The notes: generated from the sequence alone by a model not told the origin. 62,000 nucleotides of DNA from Branchiostoma floridae (GCF_000003815.2 NC_049996.1:9264715-9326714), one strand, 5' to 3'; counted from the stretch's first letter, positions 46,213 through 57,956 are shown. Made by a program: numbers and translations.

Positions 46213-46663
46213 CTGTCCTTGGTGCTGATGCAGCAAATTGAACTGTTTTAAAAGTACGTCAGACTTATCCTGGCACTATTTCTGGTGAAAAACACATTTT
46301 GTCATTCCTAACCATAATCCAGCTGATCACAATCCCATGAGGCGTGCAGGGCGAAGACTTAGTTACATTCCTGATCAGGAATACCCTGTCAATAACCATG
46401 CTCAAAATCAAATCTAAACATTGCACATAAGAATGACTCCCTGAAGGCTACTCAAGCCAAGCCGTGATTTCCTGTTATGTGTGACGTACAGAAGTGCCAT
46501 TAACACAGAACGTGCTAGTGGCTTCCCCTGCGTAGGCCATGATGACTATCCTATGGGCATGAGCTTGTAAAAGCCTACAGATAAAATCAAATCCAGATCG
46601 TTACAGGAAGAAAAAAAGCCCGCTGCATGCGTTCGGCCTTGACCTGATCAGATGTGAATCTGG

Positions 46664-46710
46664 TCCACGGGGAGTTTGTCTTCGCTCGAAGGCGAAGAAA
46701 AATCCGTGGA
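46664..46710. other. Two-tier stem-loop
   Basis: Outer arms TCCACGG (46664-46670) and CCGTGGA (46704-46710) enclose an inner perfect stem TCTTCGC/GCGAAGA (46679-46685, 46692-46698) with loop TCGAAG. Intronic; role unknown. Confidence 0.55.
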
Positions 46711-47788
46711 AATTCCTTAAGTCCTCCCGGTAGCCTCCCCAAGACTCCCTGGCGACTCAAGGATTTCTATAAGCCTTCTGTAAGACCTAGGGGCAGACGA
46801 AATGCAACCCGATATGCAACTAATATATAACGTAATAAAGGATTGTCGTTGTTGTTGATACCAGTAGTAAATAAAAATGTTCCCGTGGCTATGCAGCATC
46901 TGCAGCCAAGCTATGTTTATGACAGCATATTTCTCAAGGATTAAACAAATGCATTAATTTTTTTCAAGTTTATGCATGTCATGTATACATTTATAGATTT
47001 TCCCCATGAAATTATACTAAAATGAAAAAATACTAAAATACTTTTTTTTCGTGTTCCGCATTGCCGCTTTTGATTCTAGTCCAAAAGATAACAAATTAAA
47101 CAAAACTTGATACCTTACTAAATCCTGAAGTATCTTGATTTGTAAGTACAGTATAATCGATGAACCATCATCGATTAAATTCTTTTACAGACTTAACCGC
47201 AAATGGTACTAGTATTCTATTCTACGACAATAACGACTAGTTTAGAGATTCCTGCCACAGAAAGACAACTTTGACGACATTTTTCACACTACATGCATTC
47301 AACCGTTTCATGCTATCACATTCCATGAGTGTCAGGATCTAAAACAAAGTTGTTCATGACTTCGGTTTACATGTATATGTAACAATGACGGTCGGGAACT
47401 TTTTGAACAGTTTCAGTGTTGAAAGGCTATAACCGACACATAGACAAATGGCCTGTGTGGCCGAGATAAACGATGTAATTAGTTTATGGGATACCCTCCA
47501 CTGGTTTCACCCGCGTTATGACGTACGGCCCGGCTCAGTCTACACCTAATCATGAACTGCAAATAGTGTAGTTTATAGAGTCTTTTAACGAACTACATGA
47601 AATATTGATATTTCGTGATGTAACAAGAAGATCTGGGTACTGAACAGACACGGTGGGCTTTATAAACTTCCCGGAACTTTTGACCAATTGCTAACGCCAC
47701 GTATCCGCAAGATCACGTCTTAATGAGATCACGTGTCTGTAACTCTCGCGAGTTTATAATTACGTTCTGAAGTGATTGGTCAGCAGTA

Positions 47789-47850
47789 TTGATCTTGAAG
47801 AAGGCGACAGTGGTCGTTGAAAATTGTGTATACTTTTGTGTTGAAAGAAA
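47789..47850 (+). repeat. Retroelement-tail hairpin motif, copy 3
   Basis: TTGATCTTGAAGAAGGCGAC then AGTGGTCGTTGAAA. Here the stem is GGCGAC/GTCGTT, changed on both sides relative to copies 1 and 2. Confidence 0.55.
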
Positions 47851-48765
47851 GTTTACTATGATTATTACCAACACAGACGAGCTTCCATGATGTACGTAAC
47901 GCTTTGCACGTTTTAACGTCTCCTTAGTTAATGCTGTCATCCCGTGACCACAGACGTTCGAGATTTTACGAGATCTCACGAGAGTTGCTCTTGGATGAAA
48001 ATGAGCCTGGAGGGCTTACCATGCAGTTTGCAAATAATTTTCAATAAGTCGGTGAGCGGCAGGCAATGAGTAACGTTTGACGCGAGACGAAAATGCCTCT
48101 TTGGCAATGATAAATGATGTGATAACTTCATGACTGTGAGAAACATGGGACGCACTTAACCGGGTTTAGTGTGTCGTTATGACGTGCAAATTGAGCTCCA
48201 TTTGCACCACATCCTGTACTATACTGTAGACCACGCGGACATTCAAAGTGATATATGAAAAACTCACCGCCGTTATGTGTAGCCTACGCCCTAGAAGGAT
48301 CGCATAACAGTATTAGATGAAATTGGCAGGGACCTTTCCAGCCCCAGCAAATGGAAATGGCAATAAATATAATGGACTTTGTGGCCCAGAAGGGCTCAAA
48401 TGTAGGTCGACATATAATTCGAGACGTCGGAAATGAAAATCTTGCCCCTCTTTTGTAAAGAACCGAGTTATTGGAAAAGGGTGTTGCGCTGTAATTTGGT
48501 GCTCATCCAAGGCATAAATAAAAATGTCCAGTAAAATCGAGGTTGTGGAAATAACCATTTAAATCACCTTGACGTAGTAATTGTAAAACGGTCGCAGTAT
48601 TGGACTTAGATCCTCGTGAAAATGACTGCATCGCTTACCGGGTAAGTGTTAAGAGCTTTAGATAAGGTAATCACGGATTTACTTGGTACACTATCTTGAG
48701 CACTAAGAACTTCAATAACAGTTTTTCATGTCTCGGCCATGAGTAGAGTAACTTCTGACGGCTAC

Positions 48766-48934
48766 GTGACGTCAGTTCCGCCATGTTGGTTGGTTAAACC
48801 TGGATGAGTCAAAAATCAAAATGATTGTATGCTATTATCTATAATTACGTTGATGGCATTAGACATGAAGAATTAAATTTACCTGACAACTCCCAGGTTT
48901 AACCAACCGTCATTGTGGAAAATACTTACGTCAC
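48766..48934. mobile_element. 169-bp MITE with inverted ends
   Basis: GTGACGTCAGTTCCGCCATG then TTGGTTGGTTAAACCTGG at the left, matched in reverse complement at the right (CCAGGTTTAACCAACCGTCA ... ACGTCAC). The CRE- and YY1-like words here are part of the repeat. Confidence 0.7.
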
Positions 48935-50024
48935 AAGTCACATGAGCACAAAGAACAAATGGCAGAAGCAGCAATGTATATAGGAATAAAAATAGAAATA
49001 ACAGATAACCTGATTTTGAATTTGTGGAATGTCTAATTCGTGGTCAAAACATTTATTTACAATCTTCTGGCAATTATTCAAAGCTATTTCATTTAACACT
49101 TGGTTTTCCAAGATTAAAAGACAGCGGCGTGCTTCAAAGAATTGTTTGAAATAACGAACATAAATACATCACTTAGTGGGAGAGGTGCACATAAAGGCTG
49201 CAAAATGAATAAGGATGATTACCGCATTCATTACTTGCACAGTAACTTCTGTTTATTGTTTTCAAGACGCTTATTTATTTCCCGTCCCAACATAACCTTT
49301 TGGAAAGAAGTTAACACGTCACGTACAATAAAATGGAGCAAATCAAGTGCGACAGAACCTATTTCTCCGAGGACACATGAAGGGAATTGCTGGTATATCA
49401 CGGAATTTTCCATCCCGATATGATAGGTTTGCTACGGAATGATGTTGCATTCTCTACCTGTGTATTTGCAATAAAAGACATCACTGTAGCATTTTGTATT
49501 TGTATTATAAAGCAAAAGATGGCTTACGTGGATTTCAAATGACGGTTGGAAAACGCCACGCCAATAAATCTGTACCTTTTCATAAGTGTCGTTTGCTTTG
49601 CGATGTATGACACAAATAAACCATGCTCCGTAACATCTTGGGGCGGTTTAAGGAAACGCGGTGTTTCAAAAGCGGTCTATCTTGGAGGATCAAGCCTTGC
49701 TTTGATAACAAGTCAGCCTTTGAAATATGAGAAATGATTCGGCTTTCCTCGGAGTTTCAGGGACGCTTCAATATTTTCATCCTGAGATATGAAACAAGGC
49801 ATGAAATTATCCATATTAAGTGGGGTCGATATCGTACTTCTTTTCCTGATGGCCTAAAGATGCATATACGTGTATAAGATGCAGACAGTGATAGTGCTGG
49901 AAGAAAAAGCGACACAGGCACGGTAAACGAATTGAAATAGAGGATGAAGAATTTCGGCATGCATTGGACAAATTTGGTAACTCTCCAAATGCATAACTTG
50001 CTAATTTCTACTCAACTGCAGTTT

Positions 50025-50095
50025 GAAAACGGGGGGCGATATGGACTTCCAAATGGACTTCCAACTTTTGACCCATTGCTGATGTCACACGTGTA
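50025..50095. mobile_element. Truncated relative of the MITE at 24574
   Basis: AACGGGGGGCGATATGGACT and TTTTGACCCATTGCTGATGT then CACAC match the centre of the element at 24690-24755. The inverted ends are missing. Confidence 0.55.
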
Positions 50096-51157
50096 TAAAG
50101 TCACCTGTCTTGTGCGATTAGGTCAGACAGCTCAAGAGGACTGTACAATTCAGTCAGAAATTTCGGTGAGTCCAGTTGGACAACAGTATATTTCTTCATA
50201 GGTTCTAAACGTGTTTCTACTCAGTCCTTCCCAACCTACTGGAACTCTTTTGGATCGCCCCTTAATTGCGGGTACCATATTGTTCACCTACAGGACTTCA
50301 TATCGTCGACTTCATTACAAAAATCGATCGGCACCGCGCACCTATCGCCCTGACACCGGTACGAAGCACAGAGCTGTGGGACCTACCATTTTCCCTGGGA
50401 GACAGTTTTTTTAATTGTACAAGACACAGTCCTAGTGTTAACAGATCCCCTGCTTTTTTATGGGTTACGGTTTCGCGTTGTTATGTTTATTTATAATTAT
50501 ATAATTACACTCTATTCGTATGTTAAACTGTTTAGTAATTAGTATCACGTTTTCTTTACTATTCCTGTATCTGGATGTTCGAGGTAACCCTAAAACTGAT
50601 TTTAGCATTTCTGGATTCTGTTTATGAAATATTATTTCAGTTGCATTTTCACCTATGAAACGCTAAAAAATACCAGTACAACAAGCCGACACGTTAACGC
50701 TGTACATAATTTCTTAGATGAATAAAACGAAATTCCCACGAGCCAGCATTTGACAGCCATGACCTACTTTTCCCTGCTGTCCTTCGAGATTGAGTAGAAA
50801 AATTTGACCCCACATGACCCTATAGTACTCCAGTAAAATTAGTTGCAATGGAATCCACCCCGAGGGACATGCGCAATAAGCATACAAAGATAGCTAGAGT
50901 TAATTACCACGTGACTGGGCAGTTTAGCCAATCAATCAGCGTTTAATACTCGCGGTTGCTGCCATTGATTTGTTGCCCAAATATGGTCAAGTATTACAGA
51001 TAATGATCTCAAGCTGTACGCTAAGAATATTAGATATTACGCTATCACGTCATAATGCGTCAATGGTTTAGCAATGAAACGATAAAGGCTTCAGCATCTT
51101 ATGCTAACAACGACTAACCTAGTTGGTTGCTGAATTTTGGAGGTCTCCATATTTGTA

Positions 51158-51178
51158 TGATGATGATGATGATGATTT
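51158..51178 (+). repeat. GAT/ATG trinucleotide microsatellite
   Basis: Seven uninterrupted trinucleotide copies in putative intron 1. Confidence 0.85.
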
Positions 51179-51443
51179 ATGTTTGAACTTTGAAGTCAAC
51201 CCTTCATCTCTGCAAATCCCGTGTCCCACTTAGACACACCTGTAACCATTGTTCAGCCTATGCTCTCTGGCTATCAGCGGATATAAAAATGCAATGGATG
51301 TAGAAATATTATTTTTGTATTATTGTGGAGCGAATAGTGACAAAATTAAGATATGCAAGTCTGATGTTGTAGTGCCTGTGAAAAAACAATGCAAAATGTC
51401 AACTACATGTATATCTGGATAATCAGGAAAGTAGTGGTTCATA

Positions 51444-51456
51444 TGACCTTTGACCT
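51444..51456. promoter_or_regulatory. Perfect DR1 nuclear-receptor element
   Basis: TGACCTTTGACCT is the exact reverse complement of two AGGTCA half-sites spaced by one base, the site class bound by RXR heterodimers, HNF4 and COUP-TF. It lies in putative intron 1. One 13-bp match in 62 kb is notable but could be chance or part of a repeat. Confidence 0.35.
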
Positions 51457-53746
51457 TGATCGGTTCATCGGGATGGAACGAAAGGATGGTAGGAAATGCA
51501 GCTCAAACTTTATCTATGTTCCCCTGGATGAAAATAGTTTGCCGTCTATGAAGATGCCGAAATTGTTATCTACACCCTAACGCCTTCTAAAATGTGGCGC
51601 CCATACAAACAGTGACGTATAAACAGATGTCGGACCTCTTTGTCACAAAGGTCACCGAATCTGAACCTGATTATCCAAACGCTAGCAGTATATCATGGAT
51701 TGATTCATGCGACATGTACACCTCGAAAGATAGTGGTTTCTTCAACATTCTTGATCTTACCAAGATACAAGTCGTAACTTTGTTATGCGTATTCAAAACG
51801 ACTACTGCAATTATTTTTAAATGCCAATAAAGGTATCTATGTCATTGGTATTAAAACACTGAGCCTAAGTGTCAATAGCAAAATCGTGTGGGTGCACGCA
51901 TAACCAGTAGCAAAACTCCCAATGTATTAATGGGTGGGTGGTCTTAAATGTCATGATTGAATACAGTACCGTCAACAAATGAGTGCTATTTCATTGCCAA
52001 TTAATACCTTCAGTCAATAGGGGTTATATGAGAGAGCTATAGTACAATGCAATCATGATACAATCTGTCTCAAATTGCATAGCTATATGAACTACACTGG
52101 AGTCATGTGTCCCATTATAGCCTTCTCATAAACTGTCCTCTGATGCGTAAGGTTCATGTTTGCCGTTATTGTATACCCCTGGCGTATAAATGTATCTTAT
52201 ATCTCTACGGGTCAGTGCGATATGGACATGAAATGATACATTTTATGTAATAAAACTTTTTTATGGTGACTGTGACTTTGCATACATATTGCTATTCTTT
52301 CGTATGCAATCTTTTGTAGACAACGTATCCTTTTTAATTTGGTACACGGTATCTTGCTCTAGGCTTTTTTTCTAGTCATGTCATTTTCAAGGTTACTCTA
52401 GTTACTTGATATACCCCACGTATCTATGCTTCATTTAGCTTGACGCACGTACCAAATTGTCTACGGTTGAATTGTTCTATTTTTGCATTTTCACATCCAG
52501 TAAATGAATCCCGAAGGCTGAACACAACGTTATTTTTTCATTCTGCATTTGAGAGGGGTTCATAATGTTTGCGCCAAACAACTGATGCTGATACGTACAA
52601 AAGACGTACTGAGCAAAAAGTTTAAAAACGAATTGATCGACGGAAAAACAAACCTGATATAACACCGACATTTCAGGTCAGTCATAAACAGAAAAAACAT
52701 AGCGTGTCACGACCCGGACACGTCCGTTACGTCCGGAAAACTGGTTTAATGTCCACCAATCCTCTGTCTAGACCATATCTCTTTCTACCTCACATTATGT
52801 TCCCTCAAAACCCTGTACATCTACCGCGCCATTGACGCCCTGGCCCGTTTTTTTAATGATTGGAAGTGACGGACGACACACTGAGTACGCATCACACTCC
52901 ACCCCTTGCGACCCAAAACGACCCGTCGCTAGGCAACAAAACGGTCGTCATTGCCGGTTTGACCCAGTTCCTCTATGTTTATTGCCGTCAACAGTCTTTT
53001 GTGTAATATGTTGAAGGAAGATGAACTAGTGTGAATGACAGCCCAGCGGAAATCATGTTAGGTTCGTGTAAGTGATGATGGCATTACCGGAAATGTCTTA
53101 TGACGTCATTCGAGCATGCGTGCTTCCTTCACTTGAAGCATGCAAACACACCAATTATAGCCGTATGTATTTTCAATATTGTTAAACTGCGATATACAGA
53201 ACTGACGAAATAGCTGTGATAATGATGATAAAATTATGATAATCTGCGAAATTATTTGTAACAGGAAAGTAACTTTTTTCAATAAATTTCTATCAATAAT
53301 AGAATTAATTTAGAAACGACAATGCAAATATCATGCGCATTTTTCGTCTCAACATGTCATTGCTGACGCAAGTCACACTGACAACTGACGCAAGCACAAA
53401 ATTACAGTATTATGTTGTACCTGATAATAGTACATATTACTAAAATATTGTTAGAATATGATTTCATGAAAGAATTCAAATGCTTTGATACCATGATAAC
53501 ACAAGACAGAAGTAAAAAATATGGGGTAAAATCAGAAAATAACGGTAGAAATATCAGAATCCAGGTTTTGAAAAGACAAACAATCACAGACAGACACTGA
53601 GATACCCTTAGTACTGCCAGACATGTAAATATATGCAAATGCCACTCTTGCGACATATCATGGACGTGACGTCACGGCTTGTACTTCCAAGGATCAAGCC
53701 CGTATTAGGAAAATAAATCTATGCTAATCAGCGTATGCTTATAGAA

Positions 53747-54148
53747 TATGGTTCTTTCATGAAAATAATCATCATGAAAATGATACATTAATACATTTGG
53801 CTCTTTTATAGAAATATGAAAACGATTCATTGGTATATTTGGCTCTGTTATAGAAATATTAAAACGATGCATAAATGCATTTGATTCTTTTATAGAAGTA
53901 TAAAAATGATGCATCAATACATTTGATTCTTTTATAGAAGTATAAAAATGATGCATCAATACATTTGGTTCTTTTATAGAAGTATGAAAATGATGCATTG
54001 AAACATTTGGCTCTTTTGTAGAAATTTGAAAACGATGCATTAATTCATTTGGTTCTTTTGTCAACATATGAAAATGATGCATTAATTCATTTGATTCTTT
54101 TATAGAAATATGAAAATGATGTAATAATACGTTTGGCTCTTTTTATAG
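53747..54148. repeat. 42-bp minisatellite made of acceptor-like units
   Basis: About nine to ten units of 42 bp such as CATTTGGCTCTTTTATAG then AAATATGAAAATGATGCATTAATT. Each unit holds a pyrimidine tract plus TATAG and the following AAATATGAAAATGA, the same as the start of the plus-strand ORF at 54149. Because 42 is a multiple of three, the minus strand stays open as a 125-aa ORF of 14-residue repeats (MHHFHTSIKEPNVL). Confidence 0.85.
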
Positions 54149-54418
54149 AAATGTGAAAATGACACATTTAATGCATTTCATGACTTATACCCGGCGACCT
54201 TCGCAAGTGAAGAACCAGCTAACATCTTCTTTGATCTTACCGCCGACCAACTGTACCTATTACAAGCAGCACTCTCCATGTACCAACAGATTTCAGCAAT
54301 ATGTACAAATTTATCCTGGGTTTCCTACAGTGCCCAATGGAGATTAGAGAAAACTCCTTTAGAAATCTTGACCTATTTATCTGATTGCTATAGAAGGCAA
54401 GACCTAGACATGTTATAA
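54149..54418 (+). CDS. Unrecognised plus-strand ORF, possible terminal exon
   Basis: After an acceptor-like TTTGGCTCTTTTTATAG, an ATG-less frame of 89 codons runs to TAA at 54416. It reads KCENDTFNAFHDLYPATFAS, then EEPANIFFDLTADQLYLLQA, then a helical stretch with TNLSWVSYSAQWRLEK and ends YLSDCYRRQDLDML. The composition is protein-like, with few repeats and balanced charge. No family is recognised. It could be the last exon of a plus-strand gene nested in intron 1, a processed copy, or chance. No upstream partner exon was identified, and the 42-bp array directly upstream repeats its acceptor. Confidence 0.3.
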   Translation, partial: KCENDTFNAFHDLYPATFASEEPANIFFDLTADQLYLLQAALSMYQQISAICTNLSWVSYSAQWRLEKTPLEILTYLSDCYRRQDLDML

Positions 54419-55009
54419 AGCATGAAAAGTCAATAATGATATTGAAAATAATTTCTATTCAACATCTATAAGCCAACCGTACTAATATTAATCATATACA
54501 TATACAGTATTCATAATGGTTTTGTATGGTAACATCAAACCATTAGAACGAGTCTTATTCTTATACACCTGTGTCTTGATCTACATAAAGAATGGTTACA
54601 GCTATGTTATACTGTATGCGTTGTGAGATGTATCAACATTATGTGTGTAATTTATATGTAGCTTGTGGCGTTCAGCCAGTAGTAAACTTGAAGTTAAGCC
54701 AGCGCTATTGATTTCTGCCAGTCTCTCGCCGCTTTATTTGCAGTTTCTTAAGAAGCAATTTATTTGGTTGATGTGTCTGGAGCTTAGGTTCGCCCGACCT
54801 TAAAGGGAATGTCTAGTTTAAGACAACGCTGACATTGACCTAGACTACCGGAATCAGATTATGATTTCTGTTATAAAGGAACATCTTTGCCTGGTTTTGA
54901 ATTGTTCTACATCATACATGTAATTTTCCTGAACGTGTTCTAGTTAAATGACGAATTTAGTACGTCGATGAAGGTTAGACGTCTATCCAGGTAATAAGGG
55001 ACGCCAAAA

Positions 55010-55092
55010 AGCAACTGGATATGATTTTGGAAACGGTCTGACGTTTCAGACAATCATCCGGTGTCTTTCGTCGGTGACACTGGAGAGATCTT
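55010..55092 (+). repeat. Retroelement-tail fragment
   Basis: AAAAGCAACTGGATATGATT, TTGGAAACGGTCTGACGTTT and CAGACAATCATCCGGTGTCT. GAAACG and CGTTTC pair around GTCTGA. The related inverted copy is at 44735-44795. Confidence 0.55.
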
Positions 55093-55494
55093 GTTGGAGA
55101 GAGTTTTTATATCCGGTATGCTAGCTGAGAATTGATACGCAAAAGAGACCTTATAAGTCGGGGAACAGGTTTATTCTAACTATGAATTGATATGCGAGTT
55201 GAGTAGATGCATTGATTACCTTTTTTTAGTTACTCGTTTTATGTTTCCTTTGTTATACCATTAAGATTTCTGGCAGCAATATGGAGTGTACAGGATATTG
55301 ATAATCCTATGACAGAAATGTTTTAGACCTTATGGACGGCGTCAACCCAATCTTTGCTCTAATTTCTGTATAGATAAAATACAGCACTTTGGAAATTCCT
55401 AACAAAACAAAAATACGTGGTTTTTATACACAGAACCACTGCATGTAAATTTAGACTTCAATCATGTATTCTAGCGAACTACCTGCCCAATCTC

Positions 55495-55723
55495 AAATGG
55501 ACTACTCTCCAAGCAGAAGTTAGGCTCCTGCTGTGTTTTAACGTTTTTTAGTCGTTTTTATCGGCTTTCTATTTTGTATTTTATCTTGCTGTGTCAGAGC
55601 CTAACGTTACGTTTTGACACAGTAAGATAAAATAAAATACAATATAGAAAGCCCGGTAAAAACGACTAAAAAAACGTTTAAAAAACAGCCGGAGCCTAAC
55701 CTCTGCTTGGAGAGTAAAATGGA
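55495..55723. mobile_element. hAT-like MITE with 8-bp target duplication
   Basis: AAATGGAC (55495-55502 and 55716-55723) exactly flanks a 213-bp element (55503-55715). Its ends are TACTCTCCAAGCAGA and its reverse complement; inverted similarity continues through GTTAGGCTCC, TTTTTTAGTCGTTTTTA and GGCTTTCTAT almost to the centre, so the element is one long imperfect hairpin. An 8-bp duplication is the hAT signature. Confidence 0.88.
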
Positions 55724-57591
55724 CCACCCCTGTACGAATCTCACTGCTGAACAGTATCCAGAGACCAGCCCATACGACTAAGAAACGAGATGAGATGTAA
55801 GAGTAAGTGGCACTCGGCTCACTTCCCCGTCCAGACGTCACTTTTCAACCCAGCAACTGTACGTGGCAGCAGCGCGGTAAACATCGACCAACCTGCCGTA
55901 CCCTAATCCCATTTACCGCGCCCGCTTTTCCCGCAAAGTCTTTCCTACTGTAAGACAACATATCTTGTGACGGTTAACCAATTGAGCCCTGTTAGGCAAT
56001 ACCAAATCCATGGTATTCATCGTGGAAAAAATAAAAGTTCGAAAATAATGCTGTTAATTACATCCCACGGTACATTGCATTCATTCACTGACACAATGTG
56101 TATGTACGAGATATGAAATGGATGGGGATATTCGCACTTTATCACAGCTTGGCTGTTTTGCTAGAGACTGAGCACTTGCTGTTCTAAATGTAACCCTATA
56201 GTGGCACCTTCTGCATGGATAAACGTTGCACTTAAATGTAACGTCCCTTGCGGAACCTCAGACGGCATTATCCCGGTTTGTCTGGCAATTGCCGCCATTT
56301 TGTCGGAGTGACCCCCATCTGTCGTTCCCGTTCCTTCATAATCCAGGTTTTATAACGCTTAAGTAATTAAGGAGAGACAATAAACGTCTCAACGTTAATG
56401 AAAGTATTAATCACAAGGCCCTTGATGGCTTTCCTTGCATTTTTACAGAAGTGTTGGAACGTGTCATGCAAAATTGTCTAACTGAATGGAGAAAGTATAA
56501 CAGAAGGCTGCTAATTTTGGAATGAAGTCACATACGAGAGAGCCATTGTATTAGTATGAGAGTGTGTTGTTCAATATGTCAAATTAGTATGAATATCCGT
56601 AATACTCACAATGCTAACACTAGTAACAAAATAGATTTGTTTGGAAAAGTGATAACTTAAAACAACAGTGTTAGATATATATCAAAGATTATAAAATGAA
56701 TATCTAAGGTACTGACTATGCTGATGTGTTGGTTCTTTCTAGAAAACAATTATTCAGGAACTATCTTAGAGCCAACAGTACAGAATGACTCATAGCAATA
56801 GCGAAAGTCTATCAGTTGACTGATTCAATTAGAGCACGTAGACAAATGGGGTGTAACTACTATAGATTTGGATTGTTTGACAAAGTTATCCTTGACAAGT
56901 CGACGTTTTTGATCGGAGAAAAGCCGGCAAAAGTTTAAATAGTCCCATAGAAATCCCCCCGAGCTGTTGAGATCCGTTGGGCGGTTGGAGCCACGGGAGC
57001 TTCCGGCGGAGAGGATGGCATTTCGGCGGCCTACGCCACAGGAATGAACAAACCGGGCCGCCAGCCCGCTAACCCACACGCCAATCAATAAGAGGTCCTC
57101 TCCGAATCGAGCGGTGTGCACGGCATAGGGCAAGGAGCCAATGTTAAGAAAAAAGGGGGCATTTCAAGACACAGCGCGATCATGTATACCGGTATCAGGG
57201 CATGCTTGTTACAAAGGAACAAAATCCTTACGTCTTGGGTGATCTTTCTGTCAGACTATACTGCTGATTCAACATGGAAGAGCTGCAACTAAGACGTATC
57301 TAAACATGAAGTATGAAATATTAAATGCGAATACATCATACGTACAGTTAACACTCACTACGAACTTTGTTTCTTCTAAGGTATATAAAGTTGGCATTGT
57401 GTAAAGCACGTCACATGATATTAAGAGACAGGTGTTTTCTCGGAGATGCTTTCATGATTTTAATTATTCTCCAAGCTGTAAATCTTATGGCATGGTGAGA
57501 GTGTTTGTGTTGAACAAATTACCCACTGTGGTATGAAACACTAACTGTATGGAATAACAAATATACACAGAAGTCTTGTAAATGCATGAAC

Positions 57592-57606
57592 TATATATAT
57601 ATATAG
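57592..57606 (+). repeat. TA dinucleotide run
   Basis: About seven TA copies in putative intron 1. Confidence 0.8.
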
Positions 57607-57904
57607 CAACGTAAATGGTTTGATGAAGCTATCTTGCTCCGCCCACCTCCACGCGTCTACAAACTTGTGATGTTCATAAAAAGACGTGCGCTATGCTATG
57701 TCTTATAACAAATGCCGCTAAGTTCGGCAGTCGCGTGGAACGCGTGGAAAATTTCTCAGGAAATGATGCATAAGACTAAGCAGGAAAAACGCAGGCATGC
57801 GATGTGGAATTTTACGCCAGTTTGCGCCCAGCAGTACTGTGCTGAGGTAGTTACGGATACATACTCTGCTATGGGATACCTGCTATATACACCCACACAC
57901 CCAC

Positions 57905-57956
57905 CTTGCAGACCGCACCAGCACACCAAGACGTAAACTACGCCCGACGTCGCCAT
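57905..57956 (-). CDS. Ig-SH3 receptor, exon 1 (signal peptide), proposed
   Basis: ATG at 57956 in the context GCAATATGGCG, with an in-frame TGA 12 nt upstream. It opens MATSGVVYVLVCWCGLQ, a hydrophobic secretion core, and reaches a very good donor CAAG/GTGGGT in phase 1 after 52 nt. Joined to exon 2 (phase 1) the protein continues VMAGPRV, with V-M-A fitting the -3/-1 rule for signal peptidase before GPRV. The combined eight exons total 1983 nt, exactly 661 codons. The weakness is the 13.8-kb distance: another first exon cannot be excluded. Confidence 0.55.

Larger units (their letters stand above)
44113..57904 (-). other. Intron 1 of the Ig-SH3 receptor (proposed)
   Basis: 13.8 kb if the exon 1 assignment is right. 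It holds the minisatellites at 45.67 and 53.75 kb, several MITEs, a plus-strand ORF at 54149-54418 and assorted short ORFs (45138-45437, 49142-50496, 51389-51830) that I cannot support as genes. A further phase-1 exon could be hidden here. Confidence 0.5.

Noticed and set aside
48766-48934. CRE/YY1 promoter
   Set aside because: The words lie within the inverted ends of a MITE, so they are repeat sequence.
51389-51830. Two adjacent plus-strand ORFs with protein-like stretches
   Set aside because: They lie in different frames with no splice sites to link them, and no family is recognised.
53705-54082. 125-aa minus-strand ORF of 14-residue repeats
   Set aside because: The frame stays open only because the 42-bp unit is a multiple of three; a one-base insertion breaks it at the upstream end. 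I explain it as a minisatellite.
56825-57133. 102-aa minus-strand ORF in GC-rich DNA near exon 1
   Set aside because: No domain and no good splice sites in phase with exon 2. It might be an alternative first exon, but nothing in the sequence decides it.
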